64,000 nucleotides of DNA from the NCBI RefSeq assembly GCF_022376445.1, contig NW_025954996.1:279939-343938 (forward strand), read 5' to 3'. The first letter of the stretch is position 1. Every line of letters begins with the position of its first letter. Below, one piece after another: positions 49,615 to 59,235 of the stretch. The translations under genes were made by a program, and so were the position numbers. The notes under the pieces are model-generated. The model saw only the letters and a list, made by a program, of their open reading frames with translations. It ran no database searches and was not told the DNA's origin. Source of the DNA: Fomitopsis serialis (lineage: Eukaryota > Basidiomycota > Agaricomycetes > Polyporales > Fomitopsidaceae).

Positions 49615-51189
49615 TGTGGGGCAGGCCCACATGGGAACAGCGGTACGAGCCCGGAACGACACACGCACTCAGGCCCGGGCAATGCGGAGCGAAGCGACAT
49701 CCATTGGCGGAAGGACGACTCGGCGGAAGGACAACCAATATAAGAACACGCGGGAGGAAGACGGCTACAGTACATGGACAACGGGCTCCTCCCCCATGGC
49801 GTCCTCAACCTCTCCTTCCTCCAGATCATTGACATCCCTAACCGGCGCGAACCGCAGGCGGCGAGGTACCCCAGAGTAGCCGTCCGGGACGTAGACTCCC
49901 TCCGACAGGCGGGCGTGCAAGTCGCGAACACCGCCCTCCACCGTATTCAGGCCTCGGGCGATACGAACAGCTTCGGAACGAGCGTCGCGGTTAGCGGTGC
50001 GGCACTCGTCTAGGAGGCCCTGGAACCGAGTAAGGAGGCTGTCGAGGCTGTCGGACGAAGCGCGGTAGGACGAGAGCTGTAAGGGACGCTCCAAGTAGCG
50101 AACCGGAAGGAGGGGACGACCAATCTCTGCGTCGGCCTGCTCGGCGGTGACCCAATTCGGGGCCCAGGCAATCAAAGGGAAGGGTTCGCCCACGTAGCTA
50201 TGCTGCGACGGAAGAGTGAGGAAGACTTGGTCGAGGTACTCGATCAGCTCCTGCACGTCGGGATAGCGGCGGACGAGCGGAAGGGAAGCATCGCCGTGGG
50301 CCACTGCACGGGAACGAGAGTCGAAGAGCATTCGCTGCGGGGAGGACGGCTTAGAGGGGGATCAGGAATCAGGATGAAGGGGAAGACGCACGATTAACCA
50401 CCGAGCTCCGTGGGCCCAGGCAAGCCACTCGTGGTCGCTATCGGGGTTCAGACGAGGCTCGACTACACGTTCGTCACGGAGAAGATCGATGAGGCGGTAG
50501 AACCGGGTGGTGAAGACGATGGTGGACGGGTTCGGGGGAGCATCGGCGGGCATTGCAGACGGTGGGGAAACACTGAGAGCCAGGGGGAGGGAGCGGAAGG
50601 AGCTGGAGAAGGGTATGGCGAGGCGTCGGAAGGAGGCGGAGGGACCGGAAGGAGCTGGAGAAGGGCACGGCGAGGGGTCGGAAGGAGACGCGGCGGGTGC
50701 GGAAGGAACGGGAGAGGAGAGGAACGGGTGCCAGCGAGGGTAGGACGTGGGAAAACGGCGGCGGGAGGAGACTTAGGAGGGGAGAGGGAGGGAGGAGTTA
50801 GTTACCTACCACTACCTCTCAGGACTCCGTATCTAGGTTGCGACGGGCAATCTCAGGCTTCAGGTCTCGTATTAGGAGGAACTTCAGGCTAAGGAAGCTC
50901 GTCAAGGTTAGGCTCAGGCTTAGGAAGAAGGACGCGACAGGTTTAGGATCGTCGGAAGGAAAATCGTCGAGCGCAGCAGGCTTAGGAAGGCCGATATACG
51001 CCCACGGACAGGGCAGGGGAGGTGTTTATCGTATCATCTCGACCTCCCTCTCCTCCGCGAGGTACCAGAGACCTCGCTCCCTCCTTCCGCAGCTGTCAAC
51101 TCGCACCAACGACCCCCGCCCATCGTTTTCACCGATACCTAGAATTCCCTTCCGCGTCGTCTACGCATCGGGGACTCGCAATCACCACA
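49615..51189 (+). repeat. 5' long terminal repeat
   Basis: 1575 bp, TG...CA ends, almost identical to 61544-63119. A CCAATATAAG promoter-like motif lies near 49733, and a second TATA-like GATATACG lies near 50991 before a pyrimidine-rich stretch, a better candidate for the sense core promoter. The minus strand of the repeat encodes a spliced gene (49765-50553). Confidence 0.95.
49765..50553 (-). CDS. Antisense protein gene inside the 5' LTR (about 243 residues, spliced)
   Basis: On the strand opposite to gag-pol, ATG 50553 opens exon 1 (MPADAPPNPSTIVFTTRFYR, then DHEWLAWAHGARWLI), ending exactly in phase at 50392. A 57-nt intron with GTGCGT donor and CCCCGCAG acceptor (50391-50335) leads to exon 2. 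That exon reads RMLFDSRSRAVAHGDASLPL, RRYPDVQELIEYLDQVFLTL and LDSLLTRFQGLLDECRTANR, with an acidic tail DLEEGEVEDAMGEEPVVHVL and a stop at 49765. The same gene is intact in the 3' LTR with only two residue changes seen. I recognise no family. The composition (amphipathic helices, aromatic residues, acidic C-terminus) looks like a real protein and not like a shadow of purine-rich DNA. Its stop lies just downstream of the LTR's CCAATATAAG motif read from the other strand. Confidence 0.6.
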
Positions 51190-51191
51190 AC

Positions 51192-51210
51192 TGGAGCCCA
51201 CCGCGAGGGG
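51192..51210 (+). other. Primer binding site
   Basis: TGGAGCCCACCGCGAGGGG begins two bases after the 5' LTR. It would pair with the 3' end of a tRNA ending in the complementary acceptor sequence plus CCA. The tRNA identity was not determined. Confidence 0.75.
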
Positions 51211-51892
51211 GATTTCGTTGGTAAAAATCTTGTTGACCCAACCCCGGGTGCCACGTCATCCTGCCTATCACACGGTCCCGAGCGAAAACTCTCGCTACCG
51301 TCCCTTATCGTTCAGAGCCTCACACCCCTACGAGAAGTCTACTCGAGGAGCTCGCTATCGCACATCACTCTCCGGACTCGCCGTACGACCCATCGCTCAG
51401 GGTACCCGCGCTAGACGGCATTCCCCTTCCGCGCGCTGACGACAGTGACGGAGAGAACCCGTTCCTCGATCCGGCTGACAGCACCCTCACCTCCGCGCCT
51501 GCATCATCACCAACTCGAAGCTCAGCGTCGAGCGAGTCGATCCCGTTAGCAGACGTACCTCGGCGGCGAGCATACTCTACCCCGTCCGCGCTCTCCTCCT
51601 CGACCAAGTCAGTGGGCAGCCCTGTATCGGTGCCGGCCTCAGTTCCGCTTCCTCCCTCACCATATCCAATCAACGTTCCGCTTCCAGAATCACCCGTCTC
51701 GATATACGCATCACTCCCGTCGTCGCCTGTCAACGAAACCATACCCCTGCTCGTAGTCCCTTTATTCCCGTCTCTCGCCATTCCCTCCGATATATCGGAG
51801 ACAATTTCCTCCGTCTCATCCGTTACTCCCTCCGACGAGTCTGAGCTCGTTCTCCTTTCCTCCGCACTCCTTCCGCCCAACCAGAAATTAAA
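51211..51892 (+). other. Leader between LTR and gag, with an open Ser/Pro-rich frame
   Basis: A continuous forward frame runs from about 51,310 to 52,064, overlapping gag in another phase. It reads text such as DDSDGENPFLDPADSTLTSA followed by Ser/Pro-rich sequence. It has no clear ATG. It could be a leader-encoded extension reached by splicing or frameshifting, or non-coding. Confidence 0.35.
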
Positions 51893-54190
51893 ATGGCCGC
51901 TATCCAGTCACGCAGTATGCCGGTCCGCGGGGATCGCATTGCTCCAAAGTTCGACGATCAGCCCCGGTCGCTCGCGCGTTACTTCGAGGACGTCTCCGAT
52001 CTTCTGGGGCTCGCGAACATCACCGTCGACGAGGAGAAGATTCGGTACGCTCAGAGGTACCTGAACCCCGATCAGTATGAGCTGTGGGGCACTGTAACCG
52101 TCCCCGACAACCCGACGTTCGAGCAGTATAAGGAGGGGATCGTGAAGCTGTACCCTGGGTCGGACGGAGCATCCAAATATCTAGAAACCGATCTGGACGC
52201 AATTGCGGCGGCCGGGCTGAGTGCCGGGACGGACACGCGCAGTGGGGAGGCAGAGTTCTATCGAAAGTTCCTTCCGGTGGCCCGCTACCTAATGACGGAA
52301 GGGCTGGTGTCGAAGTCGCAGGTGCACCAGAAGTACCTCTCCGGATTCGACGCGAAGTCGGCGGACGCGATCCGTCGGAGGGTCGAGATTGTCAACTCTA
52401 CGGTCGACCCCGCGAAAGGATACAGCCTTGAGCAGCTGCATGGGGCAGCGCAGCAGTGTCTCAGCGCGGTCAGCTACGGCGGCGGAGGCAACACTCAAGG
52501 TGGGGGTACTGGTGCGGGAGCCGGCGGAGGAGGGGGGTCATCTGGCGTTAAGCAGGAACCGATGACGGAGGAAGCCCTGAGCCGAGCCTTCGTGGCGGCG
52601 CTAGGGGCACTCCAGCAGACGCATGGAAGCGGAGGAGGCCGCGGAGGAGGGTACACTGCCGGAAACTACGGCGGAGGAGGGTACGGAGCGGGGAACTATG
52701 GCGGAGGAGCCTACACGAGCGCGAACTACAATAGCGGGGGGTACGGCGGAGGAACGGGTCGGGGAGGACCGGTCTTCGGATACCAGCCTCAAGGACCTGG
52801 GCGCGGAGGGTATGGCGGCGGAGGCGGAGGGTACAGCGGAGGTGGAGGGTTCGGGACCAGGACATGCAACTTCTGCGGGGAGATAGGACACTTCCTGCGC
52901 GAGTGTAGGAAAGTCGGGGAATACCTCCGTGCGGGGAAGATCAGGCTCGATGACGAACAGAAGATACGCTTCCCCGATGGGGGTTTTGTGTCGCGGTATG
53001 GAGGCGGATTCCTGATCGACGCTATCGAGGCCAGGATGGCTAACTTGGCCGGCGGAGGGAACGGAGGGCAGCCGCAGCAGCAAGGGAACGTCGGAGGGAA
53101 CGACGGGCAGATTCGGGATGGGCCGCCGCATCTAGGAGCGAACATTGTAGAGATCGTCGAAGGATATACGGTCGAGGAGACGACCGAGGAAGAGGATTCA
53201 CTCAGGCGCGCCGAGGACTTAGAGGAACGTGCACGCGTCTTAGCGGCGGAGGCGGCTCGAGTGCGCGGAGGAGGGAAGAAGGTATCGTTCAGGGATCCTC
53301 CAGCGGAAGAGGATGCGCGCGGAAGCAAGCCCAGCGGGGGAACTGTGCGCGGGGCGGTTGGGAAGCCGCCCGGCATCCCAGCAAAGGGGGTATCACCCGG
53401 AACGAGCGGAGGAGGGCCGGTGGCGAAGGATCAGGGGAAGGGGCGGACGGCCGAACCACAGTATCGGTTCCAGGCGAAGATCAACGAGGGAAAGGACCCT
53501 CGAGCGAAGGCCGAAGATCTGGCGAGGCGGATGATGTACGAGAGTGATCAGAAGGCGAGCTGGGGCGAGATTCTCGAGATCAGCCAGGAGTTTCGGAAGG
53601 TAGTTGACGAGCAGATCAAGACGCAGCGTGTGCAGGTCGCTGGCATGGCGGAGGAAGCGGTGTGGAACGTGGGGACCACCGAGTTGTCCAGCGGAGGGAA
53701 CGTATTCGACAGCGGGTACTGGGACTCCTTGACGCTGCGGGAGCTGCGGCCCCTGATCAATGGCATCGGAAGGGCAGCCTGCATCCTGGATTCCGGGGCG
53801 CAGATGGTCCTGATGCGGAAGGACATTTGGGAGCGCGTCGGAGGGAGTCTTCGCCCTGACGAAGGATGCGTAATGGAAAGCGCGAACAAGACGACCACTC
53901 GGACGATAGGGAAGGCCATCGGGATGGAGTTCGTGTTCGATGACGAGGTGAAGATCGTCATGAATGTCCAAGTGGTAAGGGACGCTCCTTTCGAGGTGCT
54001 CCTGGGTCGGCCCTTCTTCGCCGCGAGCTGCTGCGAGACCCGGGACTTCAAGGACGGAAGCCAGACGGTTGTCCTCACCGACCCGCAGAGCAACCGCCGT
54101 GTGATGGTTCCCTCCTTCGAGCGCCGTGCGGGGTCGAAAAAGAAGAGTGAAGGACGCCCGGCCGAAGATCCTCCCGCGGAGGATTTTTAG
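51893..54190 (+). CDS. Gag-protease polyprotein of the Ty3/gypsy element
   Basis: 765 residues. The N-terminal capsid-like part (PRSLARYFEDVSDLLGL, PTFEQYKEGIVKLYPGSDGA) is followed by a long Gly/Tyr-rich tract (about residues 195-320). A CCHC zinc knuckle follows, CNFCGEIGHFLREC (about 325-338, C-x2-C-x4-H-x4-C), for nucleic-acid binding. After a charged linker comes an aspartic protease with ILDSGAQMVL (Asp near 633) and FEVLLGRPFFAASCC as the second conserved strand. The frame is intact and ends 38 bp before the pol ATG, so pol must be reached by reinitiation, bypass or a separate RNA. Gly-rich sequence ahead of the knuckle is unusually long. Confidence 0.93.
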   Translation: MAAIQSRSMPVRGDRIAPKFDDQPRSLARYFEDVSDLLGLANITVDEEKIRYAQRYLNPDQYELWGTVTVPDNPTFEQYKEGIVKLYPGSDGASKYLETDLDAIAAAGLSAGTDTRSGEAEFYRKFLPVARYLMTEGLVSKSQVHQKYLSGFDAKSADAIRRRVEIVNSTVDPAKGYSLEQLHGAAQQCLSAVSYGGGGNTQGGGTGAGAGGGGGSSGVKQEPMTEEALSRAFVAALGALQQTHGSGGGRGGGYTAGNYGGGGYGAGNYGGGAYTSANYNSGGYGGGTGRGGPVFGYQPQGPGRGGYGGGGGGYSGGGGFGTRTCNFCGEIGHFLRECRKVGEYLRAGKIRLDDEQKIRFPDGGFVSRYGGGFLIDAIEARMANLAGGGNGGQPQQQGNVGGNDGQIRDGPPHLGANIVEIVEGYTVEETTEEEDSLRRAEDLEERARVLAAEAARVRGGGKKVSFRDPPAEEDARGSKPSGGTVRGAVGKPPGIPAKGVSPGTSGGGPVAKDQGKGRTAEPQYRFQAKINEGKDPRAKAEDLARRMMYESDQKASWGEILEISQEFRKVVDEQIKTQRVQVAGMAEEAVWNVGTTELSSGGNVFDSGYWDSLTLRELRPLINGIGRAACILDSGAQMVLMRKDIWERVGGSLRPDEGCVMESANKTTTRTIGKAIGMEFVFDDEVKIVMNVQVVRDAPFEVLLGRPFFAASCCETRDFKDGSQTVVLTDPQSNRRVMVPSFERRAGSKKKSEGRPAEDPPAEDF

Positions 54191-54228
54191 ATGTCGATGA
54201 TGCAAGCAACGCGAGCGGAGACGATCTT

Positions 54229-57200
54229 ATGGGCCACTACTCAGTATATGTCTGGGACGGAGAGGGTGCGGAAGGAACGGATGCGCCTACCGCCAGGCTT
54301 AGCGACTATGGATCGTCGATGGACTCTGCAGATACCCTTTTCCCGAGTTGTAACGAGACCTTGGATCTTAGCGACGAAATACACGAGACCGTTGCTCAGT
54401 ACGAGGTTGCGGGAGGCAGAGAGAACATCGACGAGGGTGAAGGAAGTCGAGAGGAGTCGGTGGGAGGAGCGCGTGGGGGTGAGGGACGATACGACGAGTT
54501 GACGGAAGGAGACGGCGACTCAGCGGAAGAAGAGTACGAGTCGGCGAAAGAGGGACCCAAGTCCGGGGAAGGAAACTACGAGTCGGCGGAAGAAGACTAC
54601 GAGTCGGCGGAAGAAGACTACGAGTCGGCGGAGGAAGACTACGAGTCGGCGGAAGAAGACTACGAGTCGGCGGAAGAAGACTACGAGTCGGCGGAAGAAG
54701 ACTACGGGTCGGCGGAAGAATTCGAGTGGGGGGAGGAGGTGTTCAAGGTGGGAATGAGGTCAGAAATCGAAGTGCTCGCCTACAAGAAGGTAGCTCGGAA
54801 GGTACGACCAGTGGCCGCAACGCTCCCCGAGGAGTTCAGGGTGGTGCGCAGGGCGCCGACCGATCCGCTAACGGGCATGCCCGTTATGCCGATCGCTCCG
54901 CCGGAATTCGTTCCGCGCGGAAGGTACACGCAGGAACGAAGGGACGCACTAGATGTAGGGCGAAGTGGATTCCTATGGCCGGAGGAGGCGAAGCTGGTGG
55001 ACTGGCTCGTAGGGATGCACGAGAAAGTGTTTGCCTGGGATGAAACGGAGAAGGGGCGGCTCAGGGAGGAGTATTTTGATCCTGTGGTGATCCCGACGGT
55101 CGAGCATGTTCCGTGGGTGCTGAAGAACATCCCGATTCCTCCTGGGATATACGACGAGGTAGTCCGCATCATCAAGGATAAAATCTCGTCGGGGGTGTAT
55201 GAACCGTCGAACTCGTCGTACCGGTCGCGATGGTTCTGCGTGGTCAAGAAGGATGGGAAGTCTCTCCGCCTGGTACACGACCTGCAGCCGCTGAATGCGG
55301 TAACAATCAAGGACGCGGCGGTCCCTCCGTTCATTGAGCAGTTAGCGGAGTCGTTCGGTGGAAGGGCGTGCTATGGGGCCCTGGACCTATTTGTGGCGTT
55401 CGATCAGCGAGGATTGGCGATACGGTCGAGGGATCTTACAACGTTTCAGTCGCCACTAGGAGCGTTGAGGCTTACGGCGGTCCCGATGGGGTACACGAAC
55501 GCAATGCAGATCGTGCATGGGGACGTGACATTTATTATGCAGGACGAGATCCCGGAAGTGACGATTCCGTTCGCCGACGACGTCAACACTAAAGGGCCGA
55601 AGACGAGGTACGAACTGCCGGGAGGAGGGTACGAGACGATCAATGGGAACTCAGGGATCAGGCGGTTCGTGTGGGAGCATCTGGCGAACATGAACCGCAT
55701 ATTGCAACGGATGGGTGCAGTCGGAGGGACGTTTTCCGGAAAGAAGGCGCATCTATGCGTGCCGGATGTCGTAGTTCTTGGACACAAGTGCACGTATAGC
55801 GGAAGGGAGCCGGACGATGCCAGGGTGCAGAAGATTCGCGACTGGCCGGCGTGCAAGACGGTGACGGATGTACGGGCCTTCCTTGGTACGATGGGGCTGG
55901 TCCGCATATTCATTAAGGACTTCTCGAAGATAGCGAGGCCACTCACGAGGCTGACGAGGCGGGAGGTCGAGTTTGGATGGGCAGGGGAGGAAGAGTTAGC
56001 GATGCAAACGTTGAAGGACGCGCTTGTGAACTGCCCTGCGCTCCTTCCGATCGACTATACAGTGGATCGGGTGGTGATTCTAGCTGTGGACTCCTCGGTA
56101 ATCGGGGTTGGATTTGTCCTGCTCCAGCGGGACGGGAAGGGAAGGAAATGTCCAAGTCGATTCGGGTCTATAACGTGGAACGAACGGGAGTCACGATATT
56201 CACAGGCTAAGGTCGAGCTATACGGACTCTTTCGAGCGTTGCGGGCGTCGAGGATCCACATCATCGGGGTGCGGAAGCTGGAAGTCGAGGTCGACGCGAA
56301 GTACATTAAGGGAATGTTGAACAACCCCGATATCCAGCCGAACGCAGCCATGAATCGGTGGATAGCGGCGATCTTACTGTTCGATTTCAAGCTAGTGCAT
56401 GTTCCAGGGGTGCTACACTCTGGAGCAGACGGGCTGTCGCGGAGGGAGAGAGCGGAGGAAGATCCGGACGAGGAGGGGGATCCTGAGGAGTGGATCGACG
56501 AGGCCTGCGCATTTACGATCGAAACTTGGAACTCCAGTGAGCCGAGCTATCGGCGGAAGGGACTGCGGGCGCGGGAGGAGGAGCGAGTGCTCTGCCTGAT
56601 AAGTGGGGAGATGGTCCTGGGCGCGGAAGGGGTTGAAATTCCGCAGCACGACAAAGCAGACGCGGCGGAAGAAGATTTGGTCCGCATTGAAGAGTTCCTG
56701 AAGACTACCGAGAGACCGGAAGGAATGACGGACGAGGGAGCGTTCAGGAGATTCGTGCGGAAGGCGGGACGGTTCTTCTTACGCGGAGGGAAACTCTGGC
56801 GACGAGATCCAGGCGGGAAGCACAAGCGGGTGATTCGGAGGGAACGGAGGTTGGGACTGTTGAAGGAGGCACACGACGACCTTGGACATAAGGGAGTACT
56901 TACGGTGCGGACGAGGCTGCTGGAACGTTTTTGGTGGCCGTTTCTGGACCAGGACGTACGGTGGTACGTGAGCACCTGCCACGCATGCCAGCTCAGAAGC
57001 ACGCAACGGTTGAAGATCCCTCCGACGGTCGCGATACCGCAGGGACTATTCCACAAGGTGTACATGGACACGATGCACATGCCTGCCGCGGGAGGATATA
57101 AGATGGTGGTCCAAGGGAGGTGTTCGCTTGGGTCGTATCCGGAGTTCCGGAAGCTGCGGAAGGAGACGGGGACGATACTCGGGGCGTGGATTTACGAAGA

Positions 57201-58046
57201 CATTCTCTGCCGGTGGGGGCGGTGGCGGAGATCGTGACGGACAATGGTCCCGCGTTCCTCGCGGCGATGGAATACCTGGCGAAGAAGTACGGGATCCGTC
57301 ACATCAAGATCTCGCCGTATAACTCAAGAGCGAACGGAATCGTCGAGCGGAGGCACTTCGATGTGCGTGAGGCGACGATGAAGCTCTGCGGAGGAAACGA
57401 GTCGAAGTGGCCTTCGGTAATTGACGCGGTTTTCTGGGCGGAACGAGTGTCGATACAGAAAAGCACAGGGATGTCGCCATACCGAATCATGCACGGGGTG
57501 GAACCCATCTTCCCATTTGACCTGGCGGAAGCAACCTACCTGGTCCCGGCACCGGAAGAAATGCTCACGCAGGAAGAGTTCATCGCGCATCGCGCGCGAC
57601 AGCTGCTGAAGCGGAGGGAGGATCTTAACGAGATCCATCGGAAGGTACTTAAGGCGAGGTATAGGTCGGTCAAGGAGTTCATTAAGCGGAACGAACATAC
57701 TATCAAGGACTACAAGTTCGAACCTGGAGAACTAGTGCTAGTACGGAACTCCCAGATCGAGACGGAACATAGTCGGAAGGCGAAGCAACGGTACCTGGGC
57801 CCAATGATCGTGGTACGGCGGACGGAGGGAGGATCATACATCCTCGCGGAACTGGACGGGAGTGTGTCTAGGCATAGATACGCTGCATTCCGGGTGATAC
57901 CCTATCGCGGAAGGGACAAGGCGCGGGTTGAGATCACGGACTTAGAAGAATGGGAGGAGTACCTACCAGATGAGAACGAAGAGCTTGAAGAGCGGTTTGC
58001 CGTGGACGATGAAGAGGAGGAGTCGGACACGGAGGAAGGGGAATGA
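54229..58046 (+). CDS. Pol: reverse transcriptase, RNase H and integrase, frame broken once
   Basis: The first frame runs 54229-57237 (1002 codons). An acidic N-terminus with heptad repeats is followed by RT (RSRWFCVVKKDGKSLRLVHD, YGALDLFVAFDQ, PFADDVNTKG with the catalytic pair near residue 450). RNase H follows (VILAVDSSVIGVGFVLLQ, VHVPGVLHSGADGLSRR), then the integrase zinc finger (AHDDLGHKG, CHACQLRS) and the first catalytic Asp in VYMDTMHMP (residue 947). In a run of five G at 57215-57219 one base appears missing: the rest of integrase (EIVTDNGPAF, the NGIVERRH Glu with 34 residues between, GPY/F-like YLGPMIVVRR) continues in the next frame and stops at 58046. Either a programmed shift, a disabling mutation or a consensus error. 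No chromodomain recognised. Confidence 0.9.
54577..54720 (+). repeat. In-frame 21-bp tandem repeat coding an acidic heptad
   Basis: Seven near-perfect 21-bp units encode YESAEED repeats in the N-terminal part of pol, before RT. The copies differ by single bases, so unit-number changes between element copies are likely. Confidence 0.95.
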
Positions 58047-58490
58047 CAGGGAGAAGGGGAGGCGGGGAGTCAAGCGGAGGGGCGGAAGGTGCGGGCGTCG
58101 CGTCGGAAGGAGAGCGTGACCCGCGGAGGGCGGAGAGGGATGGGCAGACGAGCTGGATGGGGTGGAGCGGATATGCTCAAGAACGTATGAGAGCTGGGTC
58201 TCGATGACGTCGAGGGCGGCCTGGACGGAGGAATCGTTTTGGATAGTGTCGAGACGGGATCGGATATAACCCCGGAAGGCCTCCAGGGCGCGGACCTTCT
58301 CGGCGAGGGTGTCGAGTCGACGGTCAACGGTGCCACGATCGAAGCCGGCGCGGATCTCGAGGCGTCGCTGGGTGTTAAGGAAGGACTCGTAGTTCCTCCG
58401 GTGCTCCAGGAACAGATCGAGGAGTCCGTTAACTTGGATCGCGATGCGTGTGTCTCCGCGATCGATATCCCTGGCGTGACTCTCGAGCAT
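57963..58490 (-). CDS. Antisense helical/coiled-coil protein frame downstream of pol
   Basis: Opposite to pol, overlapping its last 84 bp. From ATG 58490 it reads MLESHARDIDRGDTRIAIQV, LLDLFLEHRRNYESFLNTQR, VDRRLDTLAEKVRALEAFRG and VIETQLSYVLEHIRST, with regular hydrophobic spacing and charged residues typical of long helices. A Ser/Pro-rich tail follows. The frame stays open upstream of this ATG (EERLTRLEASSARQIRQQER, then IWDEFVEFRRTVNTM) to at least about 58,620, so the true start is probably further up or behind an intron. No family recognised. The plus strand here is purine-rich, which favours open antisense frames, but purine bias alone would not produce heptad order. Confidence 0.5.
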   Translation of the reverse strand: MLESHARDIDRGDTRIAIQVNGLLDLFLEHRRNYESFLNTQRRLEIRAGFDRGTVDRRLDTLAEKVRALEAFRGYIRSRLDTIQNDSSVQAALDVIETQLSYVLEHIRSTPSSSSAHPSPPSAGHALLPTRRPHLPPLRLTPRLPFSLSFPFLRVRLLLFIVHGKPLFKLFVLIW

Positions 58491-59235
58491 CGTGTTAACG
58501 GTGCGGCGGAACTCGACGAACTCGTCCCAGATGCGCTCCTGTTGGCGGATCTGCCGGGCGGAAGAAGCCTCAAGACGGGTAAGGCGCTCCTCGATAGGAA
58601 GGGTGGAGATCGGGACGGCGCGGAAGGGTCGACGGGTGAGGGCGACGGGGGGAACGGAAGGGGAATCTCGTCGGGATCGAAGAAGGGACGACGCTCGACG
58701 CTGGGAGGCGGCGAGCGGCGGAGGGGACGCGAGTCTGAAGGCCGCTCATGCGGAGGAAAGAGGGGGCAGGGAGAAAGCGATGTGCAGGGCAGGATAGCTG
58801 CTCGGGGCACGAGTTAAGAACGATGTGGGAGATGGGATGGATGGACGACTCGCATACCCGAGGCAAGCACAGATCGATGGCGATAATGGGGAGGAGTGGA
58901 CAGTGGAAGGGGAAAGAGGAGGATCAGTAGCCTTGAGGCGTCGGCACCACTCGAAATCAAAGTGATCAACGAGCTAGATGCACAGGATGGAAGCCTCGAG
59001 GTGATTGTACAGGGCGGAGGCCTCGAGGCGATTGGAAATCAACGGGCAGCCCATCCGGTGGCCAGCGAGGAAACGAGTGCGCGGCCTCGGGGAGCTTATC
59101 ACACGGGTGGACGAAGAAGGCGCGGTCAGCGGGGCTCGGGGGGGGTAAGCAGGGATACATTGTACAATTGCGGACTTGGGACGGAGGGAGGTACATCGGA
59201 GGGAGGAGACTACTGCGGAACCACTACTACACTAC

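Noticed and set aside
51365..51880. 171-codon minus-strand frame in the retroelement leader
   Set aside because: Gly/Ser/Asp-rich low-complexity text that mirrors the Ser/Pro-rich forward frame; no splice structure or motif, unlike the other antisense genes.
58239..58817. 192-codon plus-strand frame after pol
   Set aside because: It looks like the shadow of the antisense helical frame in purine-rich DNA, with no known domain.
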